A stretch of 64,000 nucleotides of DNA from Cryptomeria japonica (Eukaryota > Streptophyta > Pinopsida > Cupressales > Cupressaceae). Of the stretch, positions 1 through 11,745 are shown piece by piece. The stretch spans positions 373,653,009-373,717,008 of the forward strand of contig NC_081415.1 in assembly GCF_030272615.1 (NCBI RefSeq). Direction: 5' to 3'. The notes below the pieces were generated by a model that ran no database searches, had not been told where the DNA came from, and saw nothing but the letters and a program-made list of their open reading frames with translations. Positions within the stretch are counted from its first letter, which is position 1, and every line of letters starts with the position of its first letter. Both the position numbers and the translations under genes were made by a program.

Positions 1-2470
1 CTAAAAGTGGCGAGTAAATAGGGATTCTTCCTTAAGTTAGACATGGCTAAAGCTTTTGATAGAATGAACTGGCAATTTCTCCTCACGATCATGGAATCGT
101 TTGGTTTTGGTGACAAAGTTATCTAGCTCTGTTCTCAACTCATGGGAACTTCTTCCTCTATTGTTATTGTTAATGGTTCCCCGTCTAATTTCTTCAAAAT
201 CTCTAGAGGTCTCAGACAGGGAGACCCCATCTCCCCCATCCTATTTACCATTCTTGTTGAATGCCTGGGTAGATTCATCCTTAAAAATGTGGAAGAAGGC
301 AATCTTAAGGGTCTGAAACCCTCTTCATCTAATTTTGTTTGCTCTCATGAACAATTTGTTGATGATTCTATCACCATGGGGGAAGCCACCATCTTGGAAG
401 CCAAAAACATGAAAATCCTTTTGAATACCTATGAATCGGCCTCTGGTCAAAAAATTAACTGGGATAAAAGCTCTTTGTTTTTTTATCAACACCCTGGCCC
501 AAAGGCAAATTACGATTGGCAGGATTCTTGGTTGTAACATATCTGAGTTTCCTTCTACCTATTTGGGGCTTCCTCTCTGTCTCAAGCCTGAGGATTCCTT
601 CTGGAATAAGTTAATTGATAGACTCAACCTGAAATTCATTGGTTGGAAAGGGGTTGTTCTTAGTCAAGCTGGTAAAGTCACTCTGCTCAAAGCCACTCTC
701 CAAAATCTTCCTGTGTATGTTCCTAGCTTGTTAAAAATCCCCTCAAAGTTTGCAGAAGCTATTGAAAGAATCCAAAAAAAGTTCCTTTGGTTGGGAGTGG
801 AAGTTAAAAATAGAATCCCCCTTATAGCCTGGAATAACATTTGTACCCCTAAGCCCTTAGGTGGGCTGGGCTTAAGGAACATTAGTTCTATGAATAAAGC
901 TTTATTAGCCAAACAAATTTGGAGATTCAAAGGGGAGGAAAGATAATGGAACTCTATTTGGAAAAACAAATATCTCTATATGCAACCTTCTAAGGAAGAA
1001 TTCTTTGACAACTCTTTCTCTGTTGATGGATTTGCCATTTGGAATGCAGTGCAATTTGCTAAAGGCTAGGCTACTGCTGGCAGAACCTAGAACCTTGGGG
1101 ATGGGAGGAAAATTAGATTTTGGGAAGATAGATGGATCCTAGATAAACCTCTGGAGGAAATCCCTATCATCAAAGATTGGAAAGATAGCTTCAAATGCAG
1201 GTATGGTGAAATGGTAAGAGATTACTAGATAAATAGGGACTGGAATGACTTTAGCCAACAGTGCTCGGATCTCAAGTTCCTTCAGATTGCTCTTTTTGCT
1301 AAAATCCCTAGAGACAACAAAGATGACATTCTGATATGGGGGAAAAATCTGGATGGGAAATACTCTGTTTCCTCTATTGTGGCTATTCATAATGTCCCGG
1401 TGGAAGCTACTCCCATCTGGGCTAAAGTTTGGAATAAGAACTTAGTTCCCAAAATCAACATCTTCTTTTGGATTTTCATCCAAAATAAGATATTAACCCT
1501 GGATAATCTTCATAAAAGAGGCATCATTTTTCCTAACATGTATTCTCTTTGTTGCAGGGAAGAAGAGACAACTTGCCATATTCTCAATCAATTCTCTTTT
1601 AGCCAAGACATCTAGAAAATCATCCTGACCAGGTGGAACCTGAGCTGGGTCTTCCCGAATTCTCTTGGTGACACTTGGCTTCAATGGCATTGTCCTAACT
1701 CTAATCCTAAAATTGTGGAGATCTGGAGACATACTCTGCTGATTGTTATCTGGAATATATGGAAAGAGTGTGACAACAGGATTTTCAAAGATAAAAGGGC
1801 TATTCCTGAAGTGGTTGCAGACAAAATCTTTAGGAGTATTTTTGAATGCCTCTATGGCACTGATTAGGGACTTGCTGCTAAAGAAGATTTCAAAGACAGA
1901 TGGAACCTTTCTACCACCACTACTAGCAAGGAGAAAGGTAGAGAATGTCTTGTCTGGTGTTTCCCTCTGCTAGGATGGATTAAGGCTAACTTAGATGGGG
2001 CCTCTAAAGCAAATCTGGGTAAAGCTGGATATGGGGGCATTATCAGGAATTTTGCTGGAAGTTGCCTTAAGGCGGTGGCTGGTCCTCTGGGGAATCAAAC
2101 TAGCCATTTTGCTGAAGCCTTCGCTGCCTTCCATACTATAATTATAGCCAAAAATATCAATTATGATAAAATATGGCTTGAGGGGGCTTCACTTAATATT
2201 ATTAAGTGCTCAAAGGGGGAATCAAAGCCTTCTTGGTCCATTGAGAATATCATCATGAAAGCTAGAGAGATTATTGCCAGTTTCAAAGAAATTATTATAC
2301 AACATGCCTTCAGAGATCAAAATAATGTTGCTGACTGTTTAGCGAATACTAGAGTTAATTTTGACGTTCAAATGATTTGGCACGAGGATGATCTCAATTT
2401 AAACATTAAAGAGATACTCAGAAAGGATCGTTATACGGGGAGAGAAGGACAATTAAATCATGACAAGTAA
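1..2470 (+). pseudogene. LINE ORF2 remnant: reverse transcriptase, zf-RVT and RNase H
   Basis: This encoded the LINE replicase that copies element RNA at a nicked target. The N-terminal endonuclease is off the left edge. In frame 1 the RT shows LDMAKAFDRMNW, then LRQGDPISPILF, then FVDDSI (the catalytic YADD-type box). A frameshift near 480-540 moves the reading to the frame of 431, where the thumb (STYLGLPL, GWKGVVLSQAGK, GGLGLRN) is clear. A zinc-binding zf-RVT segment (KINIFFW with CCREEETTCHILNQ, about 1450-1600) follows. A plant-type RNase H begins at GWIKANLDGASKANLGKAGY near 1975 and runs to about 2400. In-frame stops at 19, 124, 944, 1613 and elsewhere make it a pseudogene. The RNase H is typical of plant L1 elements. 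The family assignment is firm. Confidence 0.9.
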
Positions 2471-4187
2471 AAAGCACCACTTGCGCCTTGGTGGAAAGGC
2501 CATCATTACCTGGCACTGCGGCAAATCTCCTACTATCTCCAAAAAATTGTTGCACACTTTGTGGGTTACTCAGAGCGATAATTTGAGTTGCATAGGGAAA
2601 GAAGTTCTCAATTTGCAGAGAAATAGAGTCGATATCCTGCATTCAAAAATGGGAGGAGATCTAAGATGCGAAGAACCAAACAACACGTCGACCTGGAAAG
2701 CAATGCCTAAAGTCTAGGCAAAGCTGGAGAAGGGCTCTCTCACCAGCTTCATGGAAAAGCTTGAGGACTATGACAAAGGTAGGGTCAACTTAGCCATTTC
2801 CAAGATTTCTGAAAACTGGTCTAATGGCTCTTCTAAACTTTACGGAGTTAAATTTAAACTGGATGCTAGGCTTATTTCTACTGTGACTGGTATGCCCCAC
2901 TCTGGGCTCAACTTCTTTTGAGACCTCAAGGTCTCCAACAATGCAGTTACCATGTTCCTGCGAAAAGAGAAAGAGCGGGCCAAAATCAGCAAGGCTACCG
3001 GGGGCTACTACGATGCTGCAAACATCAAGAAGTTGTGGGGCTGGGTCCTGAATGCAATCATGGAGTATATTACGGTTGAAGGTCATTTCTCTAGGGCCCA
3101 CACTTACCACTTTGTTCTCTTGAACCATTTCAGACATGACAAAAAAGTGTCTTTGCCCTACTACCTTTTTCAATCCCTCTCCAAGTCCCTGAACAAGCAC
3201 AGGACTAACCCTTACAGCCTGATTCTCCACTGCGGGCTCCTGCTGCTCATTTATGAGCATTGCAAAACCCTTTCTCTACAAGAAAATAAGTGGATTTTTG
3301 CTTCCCCAGGTAAAAGGAGGATGGAAGAGGGAGATACTAGAAAGGAGAAGGCGTCATCCAGCAAGAAAAGGAAAAGTGCCCCAGGGTTGGAAACTGAGGA
3401 CAATGTCAAGGAAAGCAGTGGTATGGAGACGGATGACTCTAACGGGGAAGACAGCTGGAAGAAAGAGGAGTTGGGAAACGAGGAAGAAAGTGGAGATTTC
3501 GAGCTTGGTCAAGATAGCCCTATTCCAAGTGATCACCCTGGTAAGGACAATAGCCATCTGATGGAGGAGACGGCTCCCAAGGATAATGAGGAAACCGAAG
3601 TTAATTCTGAGAAGGAAACAAACAAAGGCTCTGAGAAGAACCTAACTGAGGAAAGGGATAGCAAGGCCAAGGAGAGTGCTAGTGAAGGGCTTATCCTGGA
3701 TAATTTCAAGAAGCTCTCGGAGGCCAAAATGAATTTCGACAAACAGACTTACGAAACCCAAAAAAACCTGGAGAAGCAAGGGATAAATTTGGATAAAAAG
3801 AGGGAGGACGAAAATAGAGAGCATATTAATTGGAAGCAGGAAATGGAGAATAAGGTAAAATCGCTGGAAGAGGGAAAAGAAGCGATGAAAAATCTAATGG
3901 GAATCATCCCAAGTATCCTCTCTACTATCACCAAAAACCTGGAAGACATTGCCAAGGTCTTTGACCATACTCCTAAACCGGTTGTGGATCTTGACCTGGA
4001 GGAGGAGACCATCCAAACTGGAAGTGGTGGTGATGTTACCCTGACGGGCGGAACTACGAAGAGAACCAGGGCCAGTATCAAGAAAGCTATGGCTATTGCG
4101 GCCAAGGACCCTCCCAACCTCAAAGACAACATCAAAGAGCTGCAAGAAATTAGTAGCACCTTTGCTAAAGCCTTGGATAAAATCTGA
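2460..4187 (+). pseudogene. Extra LINE ORF downstream of ORF2, possible plant-transposon-protein-like domain plus coiled coil
   Basis: An ATG at 2460 overlaps the last 11 bases of the RNase H ORF. The same frame then runs to 4187 (about 575 codons) with only two stops, TAG at 2715 and TGA at 2919. The globular N-terminal part, about residues 85-275, contains GGYYDAANIKKLWGWVLNAI and AHTYHFVLLNHFRHDKKVSL. Its arrangement loosely recalls the putative plant transposon protein domain seen in other plant retroelements, but I am not sure of that. A highly acidic, Lys/Glu/Ser-rich stretch follows (about residues 285-420). Next comes a likely coiled coil (NFDKQTYETQKNLEKQGINL) and a short C-terminal helix. 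It lies before the LINE 3' end and on the same strand, so it appears to belong to the LINE. It could instead be a captured host sequence. No catalytic motif is visible. Confidence 0.6.
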
Positions 4188-4357
4188 TTCCTAGATGGCC
4201 TGCTGGCTTTTAGAGGCTTTTGTGGGTTTTCCTCGGTTTTTCGCCGGTTTTATCCTTTTGTTCTGTTTCTCTCTATTTCTCGTAGCTTTGTTGTTTTAGT
4301 CTTGCTTGTAAAGGGTTTTGGGGCCCCTTCAAAACCTACTTTTTCATTAATCAAAAA
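4188..4357 (+). other. LINE 3' UTR with terminal hairpin
   Basis: The 170 bases after the ORF are T- and C-rich and noncoding. At 4314-4336 the sequence GGTTTTG, a 9-base GGGCCCCTT loop and CAAAACC form a perfect 7-bp stem. A 20-base AT-rich tail follows. A stem-loop just before the tail is the usual place where LINE reverse transcriptase recognises its own RNA; that role here is inferred. Confidence 0.6.
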
Positions 4358-4676
4358 CAATGTGTTTTGTAATCTTTAACAGGATTTGCTTTTAACCGAG
4401 CATACTCTAGAAGAGTATATTTCTTAGTGGGTCCGAAATCCCACGGTGGTTTTTCCCTATTTGGGTTTCCACATTAAATCTGGTGTTATGAGTGTTATGA
4501 TGTTTATATGCTTTTGAGTTTGCATGTTTAGCAGTTTTAGTTATATTACTAAAGTATATGTTACCGAGGTTGAATCTGATGTTTTTATGAAAGATTAAGT
4601 TTGTATGATTCACCCCCCCCCCCTCTCATCTTATTAGCTATGCATCTTTACTTATCTTTAAGTATTAGAACTATCA
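4358..4676 (+). repeat. Copia 1 5' LTR, 3' portion only
   Basis: This matches 10571-10888 base for base apart from a few scattered differences and one base in a C run. It ends ..AACTATCA directly before the primer site. The start is the LINE insertion point, not a natural LTR end. It includes an 11-base C run (4613-4623). Confidence 0.93.
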
Positions 4677-4678
4677 AT

Positions 4679-4690
4679 TGGTATCAAAGC
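4679..4690 (+). promoter_or_regulatory. Copia 1 primer-binding site
   Basis: TGGTATCAAAGC begins 2 bases after the LTR. It is complementary to the 3' end of initiator tRNA-Met with one change from the usual TGGTATCAGAGC. Minus-strand DNA synthesis would prime here. Confidence 0.85.
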
Positions 4691-4741
4691 TTTGGACTCG
4701 GGAAGGAAAATTTTAAAGGTACTTGAGGAAAAGATCTAAAG

Positions 4742-7700
4742 ATGTATAAGAGGGATGCACCGAAGCTGAACAAGTCAAGTTTCTCTACATGGCAAAAAAG
4801 GATAAAGTTGCACCTATCAAGAATTGAAGAATATGTTGTATATTATCTGGAGAATGATTTCTTCACACCAAGCACCTATCCATTGACTATGGAAGAGATA
4901 AAAGCAAAGCAAGAACATATCCAAGCAATGATTGAAATAACATTTGCATTGACCGATTCAGAGTTTAATGATCTAGAAGGTTGCAATGATGCAAAGGCAA
5001 TGTGGGACAAGCTCATATCTGTGTATGGAGGAGATGAACATATTCAAAGAGAAAAAGTGGATATTCTAAGAGGACAACTTGAATCTATGAGGATGAATGA
5101 AGGTGAGAACATAACCCTGTACAGTACAAGACTAAAGGATATTGTCAATCAAATCAAAGGAGCGGGTGGAACTATTAAAGAAAAGGATATAACAAGTAAG
5201 TTGTTAAGAACCCTTCTACGGGCTTATGCAATCCGAGTCTCTGCAATCAATGAATTGAGGTCTGTACCTAATATGCCAGTTTCTTTAGATGCTACTATTG
5301 GTAAGCTACATGCATTTGAGTTAAGTAAGTTTGATAATAGTGGGTCATCGGTAAATAAAATTGAATCTACATTTAGTTCTTTTCATATTGGTGAATCTGA
5401 TGATTACAATGATAGAATGAGTAAGTACACTAAAGGGGATCACAGTGGAGCAAGTGAAAGATTTCGCAAGAACATGGAGGAAGTACACAAACTGTATGAG
5501 GAAATCAAAAAGCAAGAAGAGTTTGAAGCACTATTAGCCAGAAGGTTACCGAGAGGCAAAGGTAAGTATAAAGGAAAACTACCTTTGAAATGTTTCAATT
5601 GTGAAAAGATAGGACATATGGCTTCTAACTATCCTGATAAAGATTCTACTGAAAAGAGAGATTACCGAGATGATAGACAGAAAGACAATCATTACAGAGG
5701 ACACCGAGACTTTAGAATAAGAGATAGAAAGTCATGCTTAATAGCCAATGAGGAAGCCAATGATGATAAATCAGATGAAACTGATACAGAGGAAGTAGTT
5801 TATGTGGCTATCAAAGATGGATCAGATGAAGAAAGGTATGAAGAAAAAGTCCTTATATCTCACATAAATACTAATGATTCTTGGATCATAGATAGTGGAT
5901 GCTCACATCACATGACAGGTGATAAACACAAGTTTGTTATGATAGAAGACTATGATGGAGGCTATGTAAGATTTGGTAATGATGCACCATGTCCTGTAAG
6001 AGGTAAAGGATCCATAACACTTCTTGACAATGAAAGATGCAATGATGTTTATTGGGTTGAAGGTTTGAAATACAATTTGTTGAGTGTAGCACAACTAAAT
6101 AATACAGGATACCGAATAGAATTTCATAAAGGAATTGTCAAAGTTCATGATAAGCATGGAAAGTTAGCTGCTACCGAGACACAAACAAAATGTAACACAT
6201 TTCACCTTGACTCAACTCGGAATAAATTTTTGTATGCAAAGATAGATGATACCTGGTTATGGCATAAAAGGTTTTGTCATGTAAATTTTGATAATCTGAT
6301 CAAAATAAGCAAGAAGCACCGAGTAAGAGGTCTACCAAGTTTGGAACAAACTAAGAATGCTATGTGCTGAGGATGCCAGATGGGTAAAATGACAAGATCA
6401 AGCTTTACAAGTAAGTCTTACACTTCCAAGGGAATTTTAGATCTTGTGCATACTGATCTTTGTGGTCCTATGAAAGTTCAAAGTTATTATGGTGATAAAT
6501 ACTTTATATTATTTGTGGATGATTACTCAAGGATGATGTTAGTAATGTTTTTAAAAGAAAAATCAGAAGCTTTTCAAATGTTTAAATGGTACAAGGCAAG
6601 AGTTGAAAATGAAACAGGAAGACAATTGAAATGTCTTAGATCAGATAGAGGAGGAGAGTTCACATCTGATGAGTTCAACTTATTCTGCAATGATCATGGT
6701 ATAAAAAGACAAGTCTCTGCGCCAAGAACTCCATAGCAAAATGGAATAGCTGAGAGAAGAAACAGATCTATTGTGGATTGTGCCAGAACCCTGATGATTG
6801 AAAAGAAAGTGCCATAAACATTTTGGAGAGAAGCAATAAGCATTGTAGTTTACACCCTGAACCGAGTACAACTGAAGAAAGGTACTTTGAAGACACCATA
6901 TGAAATCTGGTATGACAAGAAACCTAATGTAAGTTATTTTAAAATCTTTGGAAGTAGATGCTATGTACACAAGGATGATAGAAATGGCAAGTTTGATCAA
7001 AAAAGTGAAGAAGGAACATTTATTGGTTATTCTTCTAGAAGTAAAGCATTTAAATGTCTGATCAAATCATCTAACAAAATAGTAGAAAGTGCAAATGTGA
7101 AAATTGATGAATTTGCAGAAAGAAATGATGAAGGAAATTCCAAGGAACCAGAAGATTATGATGAATTTGTCTATGTTCAACCGACAAGTCCTACCGAGAA
7201 ACCTGCAGAAGGAAATGAAGAAAATATCTAGTTACCAAGTGATGAAGAAGAACATACAGAGCCTACCGAGCCTATATTAGCCAAATATGTCAGAAGACAT
7301 CATGCACCAAGTCATATTACAGGAGATAAGGATGATCCAGTGATGACAAGGAACAAACTGAGACAGAACACATGTCTGATATCTGAATTTGAACCGAGAA
7401 TAGTGAAAGAGGCATTTAACAGTGAAGATTGGATAAATGCTATAATAGAAGAGATTGATCAAATCAAGAAGAATGACACATGGACACTGGTCCCAAAACC
7501 GAAGGACAAAAATGTAATCGGTACAAAATGGATTTTCAGAAACAAGCTGAATGAAAAAGGAGAGGTCATTCGAAATAAAGCAAGACTAGTTTGCAAAGGT
7601 TATGCCCAAGAAGAAGGAATTCATTATGGTGAAACTTTTGCACCTATGGCAAGACTTGAAGGAGTAAGAACATTATTGGCATATGTTGCTTACAAGAATT

Positions 7701-8926
7701 TCAAGGAATATCAAATGGATGTCAAAACTACATTTCTGAATGGTATATTAGCAGAAGAAGTTTTTATTGAACAACCTGAAGGATTTTTTGAAGACAATAA
7801 TAAAGATCAGGTATGTAAATTGAACAAAGCTTTATATGGTCTGAAACAAGCACCTAGAGCATGGTATGAAAGATTGCTCTCTTATTTGATCAAGATTGGT
7901 TTTATAAGGACAAGTGAAAACAGCAATATTTACATGAAGAATGATGAAAATGGAATACTAATCTCAGCCATATTTGTTGATGATATTATATTTTGTGGAA
8001 ATGACTCTCTATGTAAGAACTTTGGAAATGAAATGAGCAAAGAATTTGAGATGTCATTAATTGGTGAGATAAAGTATTTTATAGGTTTACAGATACTGCA
8101 AATGAAAGATGAAATTTTCATTACTCAATCCAAGTACATAAAGGAAATCTTAAAGAAATTTGGAATGGAGGATTCAAAACCAGTAAGTACTCCTATGACT
8201 ACCAACTATAAACTATCAAAGAATGATGAATCTGCATCTGTTGAGGAGACACTTTACCGATCCATGATTGGAAAGTTGCAATACATTATTCACAGCAGGC
8301 CAGAGATAGCACATGCAATAGGTATAGTTGCAAGATTCTCTGCAGATCCTAAGGAAACACACATGACAGCAATCATGAGAATTTTTAGATACTTGAAAGG
8401 CACTGAGGATTATGGCTTAGTATATCAGAAAAGGAATGATTTTGATTTAAAAGTTTATACTGATGTTGATTGGGCAAGCAACATTGATGATAGAAAAAGC
8501 ACAAGTGGAGGAGCTTTCTTTTTAGGAGAAAGACTAGTGAGTTGGCTTAGCAAGAAACAAGGATGTGTTTCACAGTCAACAGCAGAAGCTGAATACGTTG
8601 CTGCAGCATTAAATTGTACCAACATAGCATGGATCAAACAACTGCTAGAAGGTATAAATGAGAAAGTTACCGAGCCAGTAACTATATTCTGTGATAATAC
8701 TAGTGCCATTAACATTTCAAAGAATCATGTTATGCACTCTAAGACAAAGCACATCTCTATCAAATATAATTATCTTAGAGAAGAAGCTCAAGAGAAGAAA
8801 GTGGTGTTATAGTATGTTAGCACAAAGGAACAAATAGCAGATATCTTCACCAAGCCACTACCAAGGGACACTTTTGAGTATCTCAAAGGTAAGTTAGGGG
8901 TCCTACCCCTATCCTCTACTCACTAA
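4742..8926 (+). pseudogene. Copia 1 gag-pol polyprotein, one frame with five stops
   Basis: The reading frame is continuous for about 1,395 codons and ends at TAA 8924. Gag covers about residues 1-290. Its zinc knuckle CFNCEKIGHMASNYPD has lost the last Cys (now Tyr, codon 5630). Protease follows with WIIDSGCSHHMTGD near 5880, and the pre-integrase HH-CC-like segment starts TWLWHKRFCH. The integrase core keeps D, D and E in HTDLCGP, RSDRGGEF and AERRNRS. RT shows [24 protein letters not shown] and FVDDIIF. RNase H shows [15 protein letters not shown] and CDNTSAI. Stops lie at 6368 (TGA), 6734 (TAG), 6815 (TAA), 7229 (TAG) and 8810 (TAG). All five are explained by single C-to-T changes in CGA, CAG or CAA codons. 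No frameshift is seen, so decay is by substitution only. Confidence 0.93.
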
Positions 8927-9344
8927 CCGAGTTCAGTGAAAGCATCAATTCGATGACTCTACAAAATATCTTTTAGGAGTTGATGCTGATTTACACACTT
9001 TAGGATGTTTTCTAAAGGTGTATAGGAAATAATACATGGAACAAGAATTGAAGACATAAATGCTCTGACCGAGATTAAAGTTGACACATAACAGCAAAAA
9101 ATCACTTCATATAGGAAGAAATTATGTTTTAAGTTCTTTACTTTTTGGCATTGTTGACAAAGGGGGAGAAGACTGGAGAAGACAGGAGGAGACTGGAGAA
9201 AAGCAAAAAAGCAAGACTGGAGAAGAGGAGAAGACTAATGTATGGGGGAGAATTCTGATGACAGAAGGAGAGCATTTTAGCACAGCAATCAGAATCAATT
9301 AGGTCAAATCAATTGGTTTTGCCATCAATGCCAAAGGGGGAGAT
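8927..9344 (+). other. Copia 1 3' untranslated region and polypurine tract
   Basis: This is noncoding. A purine-rich run of repeated GGAGAAGACTGGAGAA-like words lies at about 9165-9230. The polypurine tract AAAGGGGGAGA (about 9333-9343) sits directly before TGTTGG, the LTR start. Plus-strand DNA synthesis would prime at the tract. Confidence 0.75.
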
Positions 9345-10888
9345 TGTTGGCATTTGGCATTTGGCATTATAACAGACAAGGAGAGATTGTTGGCATTTCA
9401 ATAAGGATATTGAGAAGGTTGTTGATGATTATGGATATAACTGATTAAGGATGTTTACTGTCTTAATATTATTATTTTGTCATTGATGTCAAGAAATTGA
9501 TTTTCTAATTCAGTATGATGTTGCCATATCTTGAGAGGTATGATTTGATGAGTATAAAGATGTCGGTAAAAGACATAGAAAGAATATGATGGATAAGGGG
9601 AGAAATAAGTTATTCAATGGGCAACTATTACCAAGTTAGACAATAATGAGATCATGATGATTAGATTGTTTTGATATCCTACATATGTTATTGATTGAAA
9701 GGTTAATACTATACTATGTTACCTAGCAAAGAACCTAGTCGGTAAACCCTAAGGAACCTAGTCGGTAAACCCTAAGGTTATCGCTATTGGTTAATGAAGG
9801 CATAATGTCTATCGAGTGAAGTTTAGTATTTACCAAGTTGTAACCGAGTTGTAACAGAATACATTAAATGATTACATGCATTATTTGATGAAGGAAGCTA
9901 ATGAGCTGGCTATGATTAAATGATTGGTATGTCGTGAATGAAGTTTGTTAAAGAATCTATGGCAAAGGAAAATCGGCAAGAAGATCTACAGCTTAGATTG
10001 AACCGCAATACCCTAGCACAAGTTCCAAGAAATGTATGCAAGTTCCAAGGCAGGGTAAAATGTTTTCAAATCGAAGGATACATTGAACCTGGACAAAGTT
10101 TGAAGATCTGATGGCTATGATTGATCATGGGAAATGTGATCAAGGAGATTAAGCGGTTGGCAAATTGTTTATAAATAGGGAACTGTTGATAAACAATGCA
10201 TGCGGGCAAGTGTATGCATAGGGATGCTACATAGTGATTACTAAGCACAGAAGCTTGGAGATCTATTTTGAATAACAGAGTATAGAGCCTAGCAGATGGA
10301 CAAGACTAGTTCTATGTCTATATTGTATTGAGCAAATAAGAATCTACTTTAGCATTTTAGATGTGAAGTTGCAGATAGATTTTTATTACTGTTATTTTGT
10401 GAAAGTGACAAAAAATCTCTTAACCAAGTGGACTTAACAGTCTTATTTGTAAAACCCTCTAGCAAGGTGACATTCTGATTGAGTGTTGGAAATCCTTTAA
10501 AAAGGTCACTTCTAACAAGGTGAAGATCCTAACAAATCTGAGGGAAATCCCTTAACCGGGTTACATCTAGCAATATGTTTTGTAATCTTTAACAGGATTT
10601 GCTTTTAACCGAGCATACTCTAGAAGAATATATTTCTTAGTGGGTCTGAAATCCCATAGTGGTTTTTCCCTATTTGGGTTTCCACATTAAATCTGGTGTT
10701 ATGAGTGTTATGATGTTTATATGCTTTTGAGTTTGCGTGTTTAGCAGTTTTGGTTATATTACTGAAGTATATGTTACCAAGGTTGAATCTGATGTTTTTA
10801 TGAAAGATTAAGTTTGTATGATTCACCCCCCCCCCTCTCAGCTTATTAGCTAGGCATCTGTACTTATCTTTAAGTATCAGAACTATCA
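9345..10888 (+). repeat. Copia 1 3' LTR
   Basis: Starts TGTTGGCATTT right after the polypurine tract and ends ..AACTATCA at 10888. The start word is repeated at 9388 (again after GAGAGAT), so 9388 is an alternative start that the truncated 5' LTR cannot settle. A TATA-like TTATAAATAGGG lies near 10167-10180. A 24-base duplication (GAACCTAGTCGGTAAACC..) lies at 9729-9776. A 10-base C run lies at 10826-10835. Confidence 0.88.
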
Positions 10889-11409
10889 CTAATGTTGTTT
10901 TCAACTTTAGCCATTGCTACAATGTTTGAAATCCATGGGGAATAATAGATAGGACAATTGAATCCAGCATCCAACAATTTTTCAATCTCATCTTTAACAA
11001 GTAATACCACTTTAGGGTGAATCTTTTGAATCTTTTTCTTCATAGTTTTAGCATCATGAATTAGGACAATGTTATGAATGACAATCTTAGGATCTATGCC
11101 AGGCATGTCAGAATATATCCAAGCAAATATCTCACGAAACTCATGTAACAACTCAGCATATTGCTTTTTCTCTTCTTCATCAAGACATTTCCCTATCTTG
11201 ATGATCTTATCTTCAACACAAGGATCCATCTTGATATCAATGGTGTCATTTATTAGGAGATTACTTTGTTGAGGAGCATCTCTTAATTGAGGAAATTCTT
11301 TAACTATCTCATCATTACTTCTTTCCTTCCCAAAGTAAGCTTTTGCATTTAAACAATAAGAAAAACTATGGTTATGGTGATAACAAGGAAGGTTGTCATA
11401 AGCTCCCAA
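10889..11409 (-). pseudogene. Gypsy A reverse transcriptase, N-terminal part
   Basis: The protein shows FREIFAWIYSDMPGIDPKIV and KIHPKVVLLVKDEIEKLLDA, then YYSPWISNIVAMAKVEN. This is the segment leading into the RT fingers of plant gypsy elements. The catalytic palm motifs are missing because Copia 1 begins here. About 170 codons are open without a stop. Confidence 0.85.
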
Positions 11410-11481
11410 GAATTCAGCTAAGGAATCATCGATAGAAAAAAAATCAAAATCAAAGACACAAGCAGGGCCAAAGTCAATATA

Positions 11482-11745
11482 TTATGGATATTTTAATGAG
11501 AGAGAAGCAGAAATGACATTAACACTCATAGATGCTCTCTTAGAGGCTTTAGTATTCTTGAAAGGATCATAACCAAGCCCAAATGCCATATCACGAAAGT
11601 TGTTTTCCAAGGGAACTTTAATCCCTTGTTCTTGAGCACCACATCCATTTCCATTATATCCACACCTAGCTAGGATGTGAAAACCAGGACCATAAGGGTT
11701 AGTCATTTTCGAAAGAAGGAGGATTTTCAAAAAGTGAAGGATCAT
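11482..11745 (-). pseudogene. Gypsy A G-patch-like segment
   Basis: An 87-codon open stretch contains ARCGYNGNGCGAQEQGIKVP followed by GLGYDPF. The GYxGxGxG spacing with a trailing GLGY resembles a G-patch, an RNA-binding glycine-rich motif. It lies between protease and RT. A related segment occurs at the same place in the Tat element (about 37640-37750). Function is not established from sequence. Confidence 0.6.

Larger units (their letters stand above)
1..4357 (+). mobile_element. L1-type LINE, 5' end outside the window
   Basis: A non-LTR retrotransposon runs from the window edge to a simple A-rich end (attaatcaaaaac) that abuts Copia LTR sequence. It carries RT, a zinc-binding segment and RNase H (1-2470), then a second ORF (2460-4187), then a T/C-rich 3' UTR with a terminal hairpin. 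The junction falls inside an LTR whose other copy reads uninterrupted at 10571, so the LINE inserted into the 5' LTR of Copia 1. The target-site duplication cannot be checked because the LINE 5' end is off the left edge. Confidence 0.85.
4358..10888 (+). mobile_element. Copia element 1 (Ty1/copia LTR retrotransposon)
   Basis: The order is 5' LTR (only its last 319 bases in the window), initiator-tRNA-Met primer site, gag-pol in one frame, polypurine tract and a full 3' LTR. Protease, integrase, RT and RNase H come in that order, which defines Copia. The LINE has cut the 5' LTR; the missing part should lie left of the window. On the right the element ends in the middle of a minus-strand gypsy RT, so it inserted into that gypsy copy. 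Five premature stops make it non-autonomous now. Confidence 0.92.

Noticed and set aside
3354-4159. Several minus-strand frames with hydrophobic runs
   Set aside because: Shadows of the acidic, Lys-rich plus-strand LINE ORF; they share its exact limits of openness.
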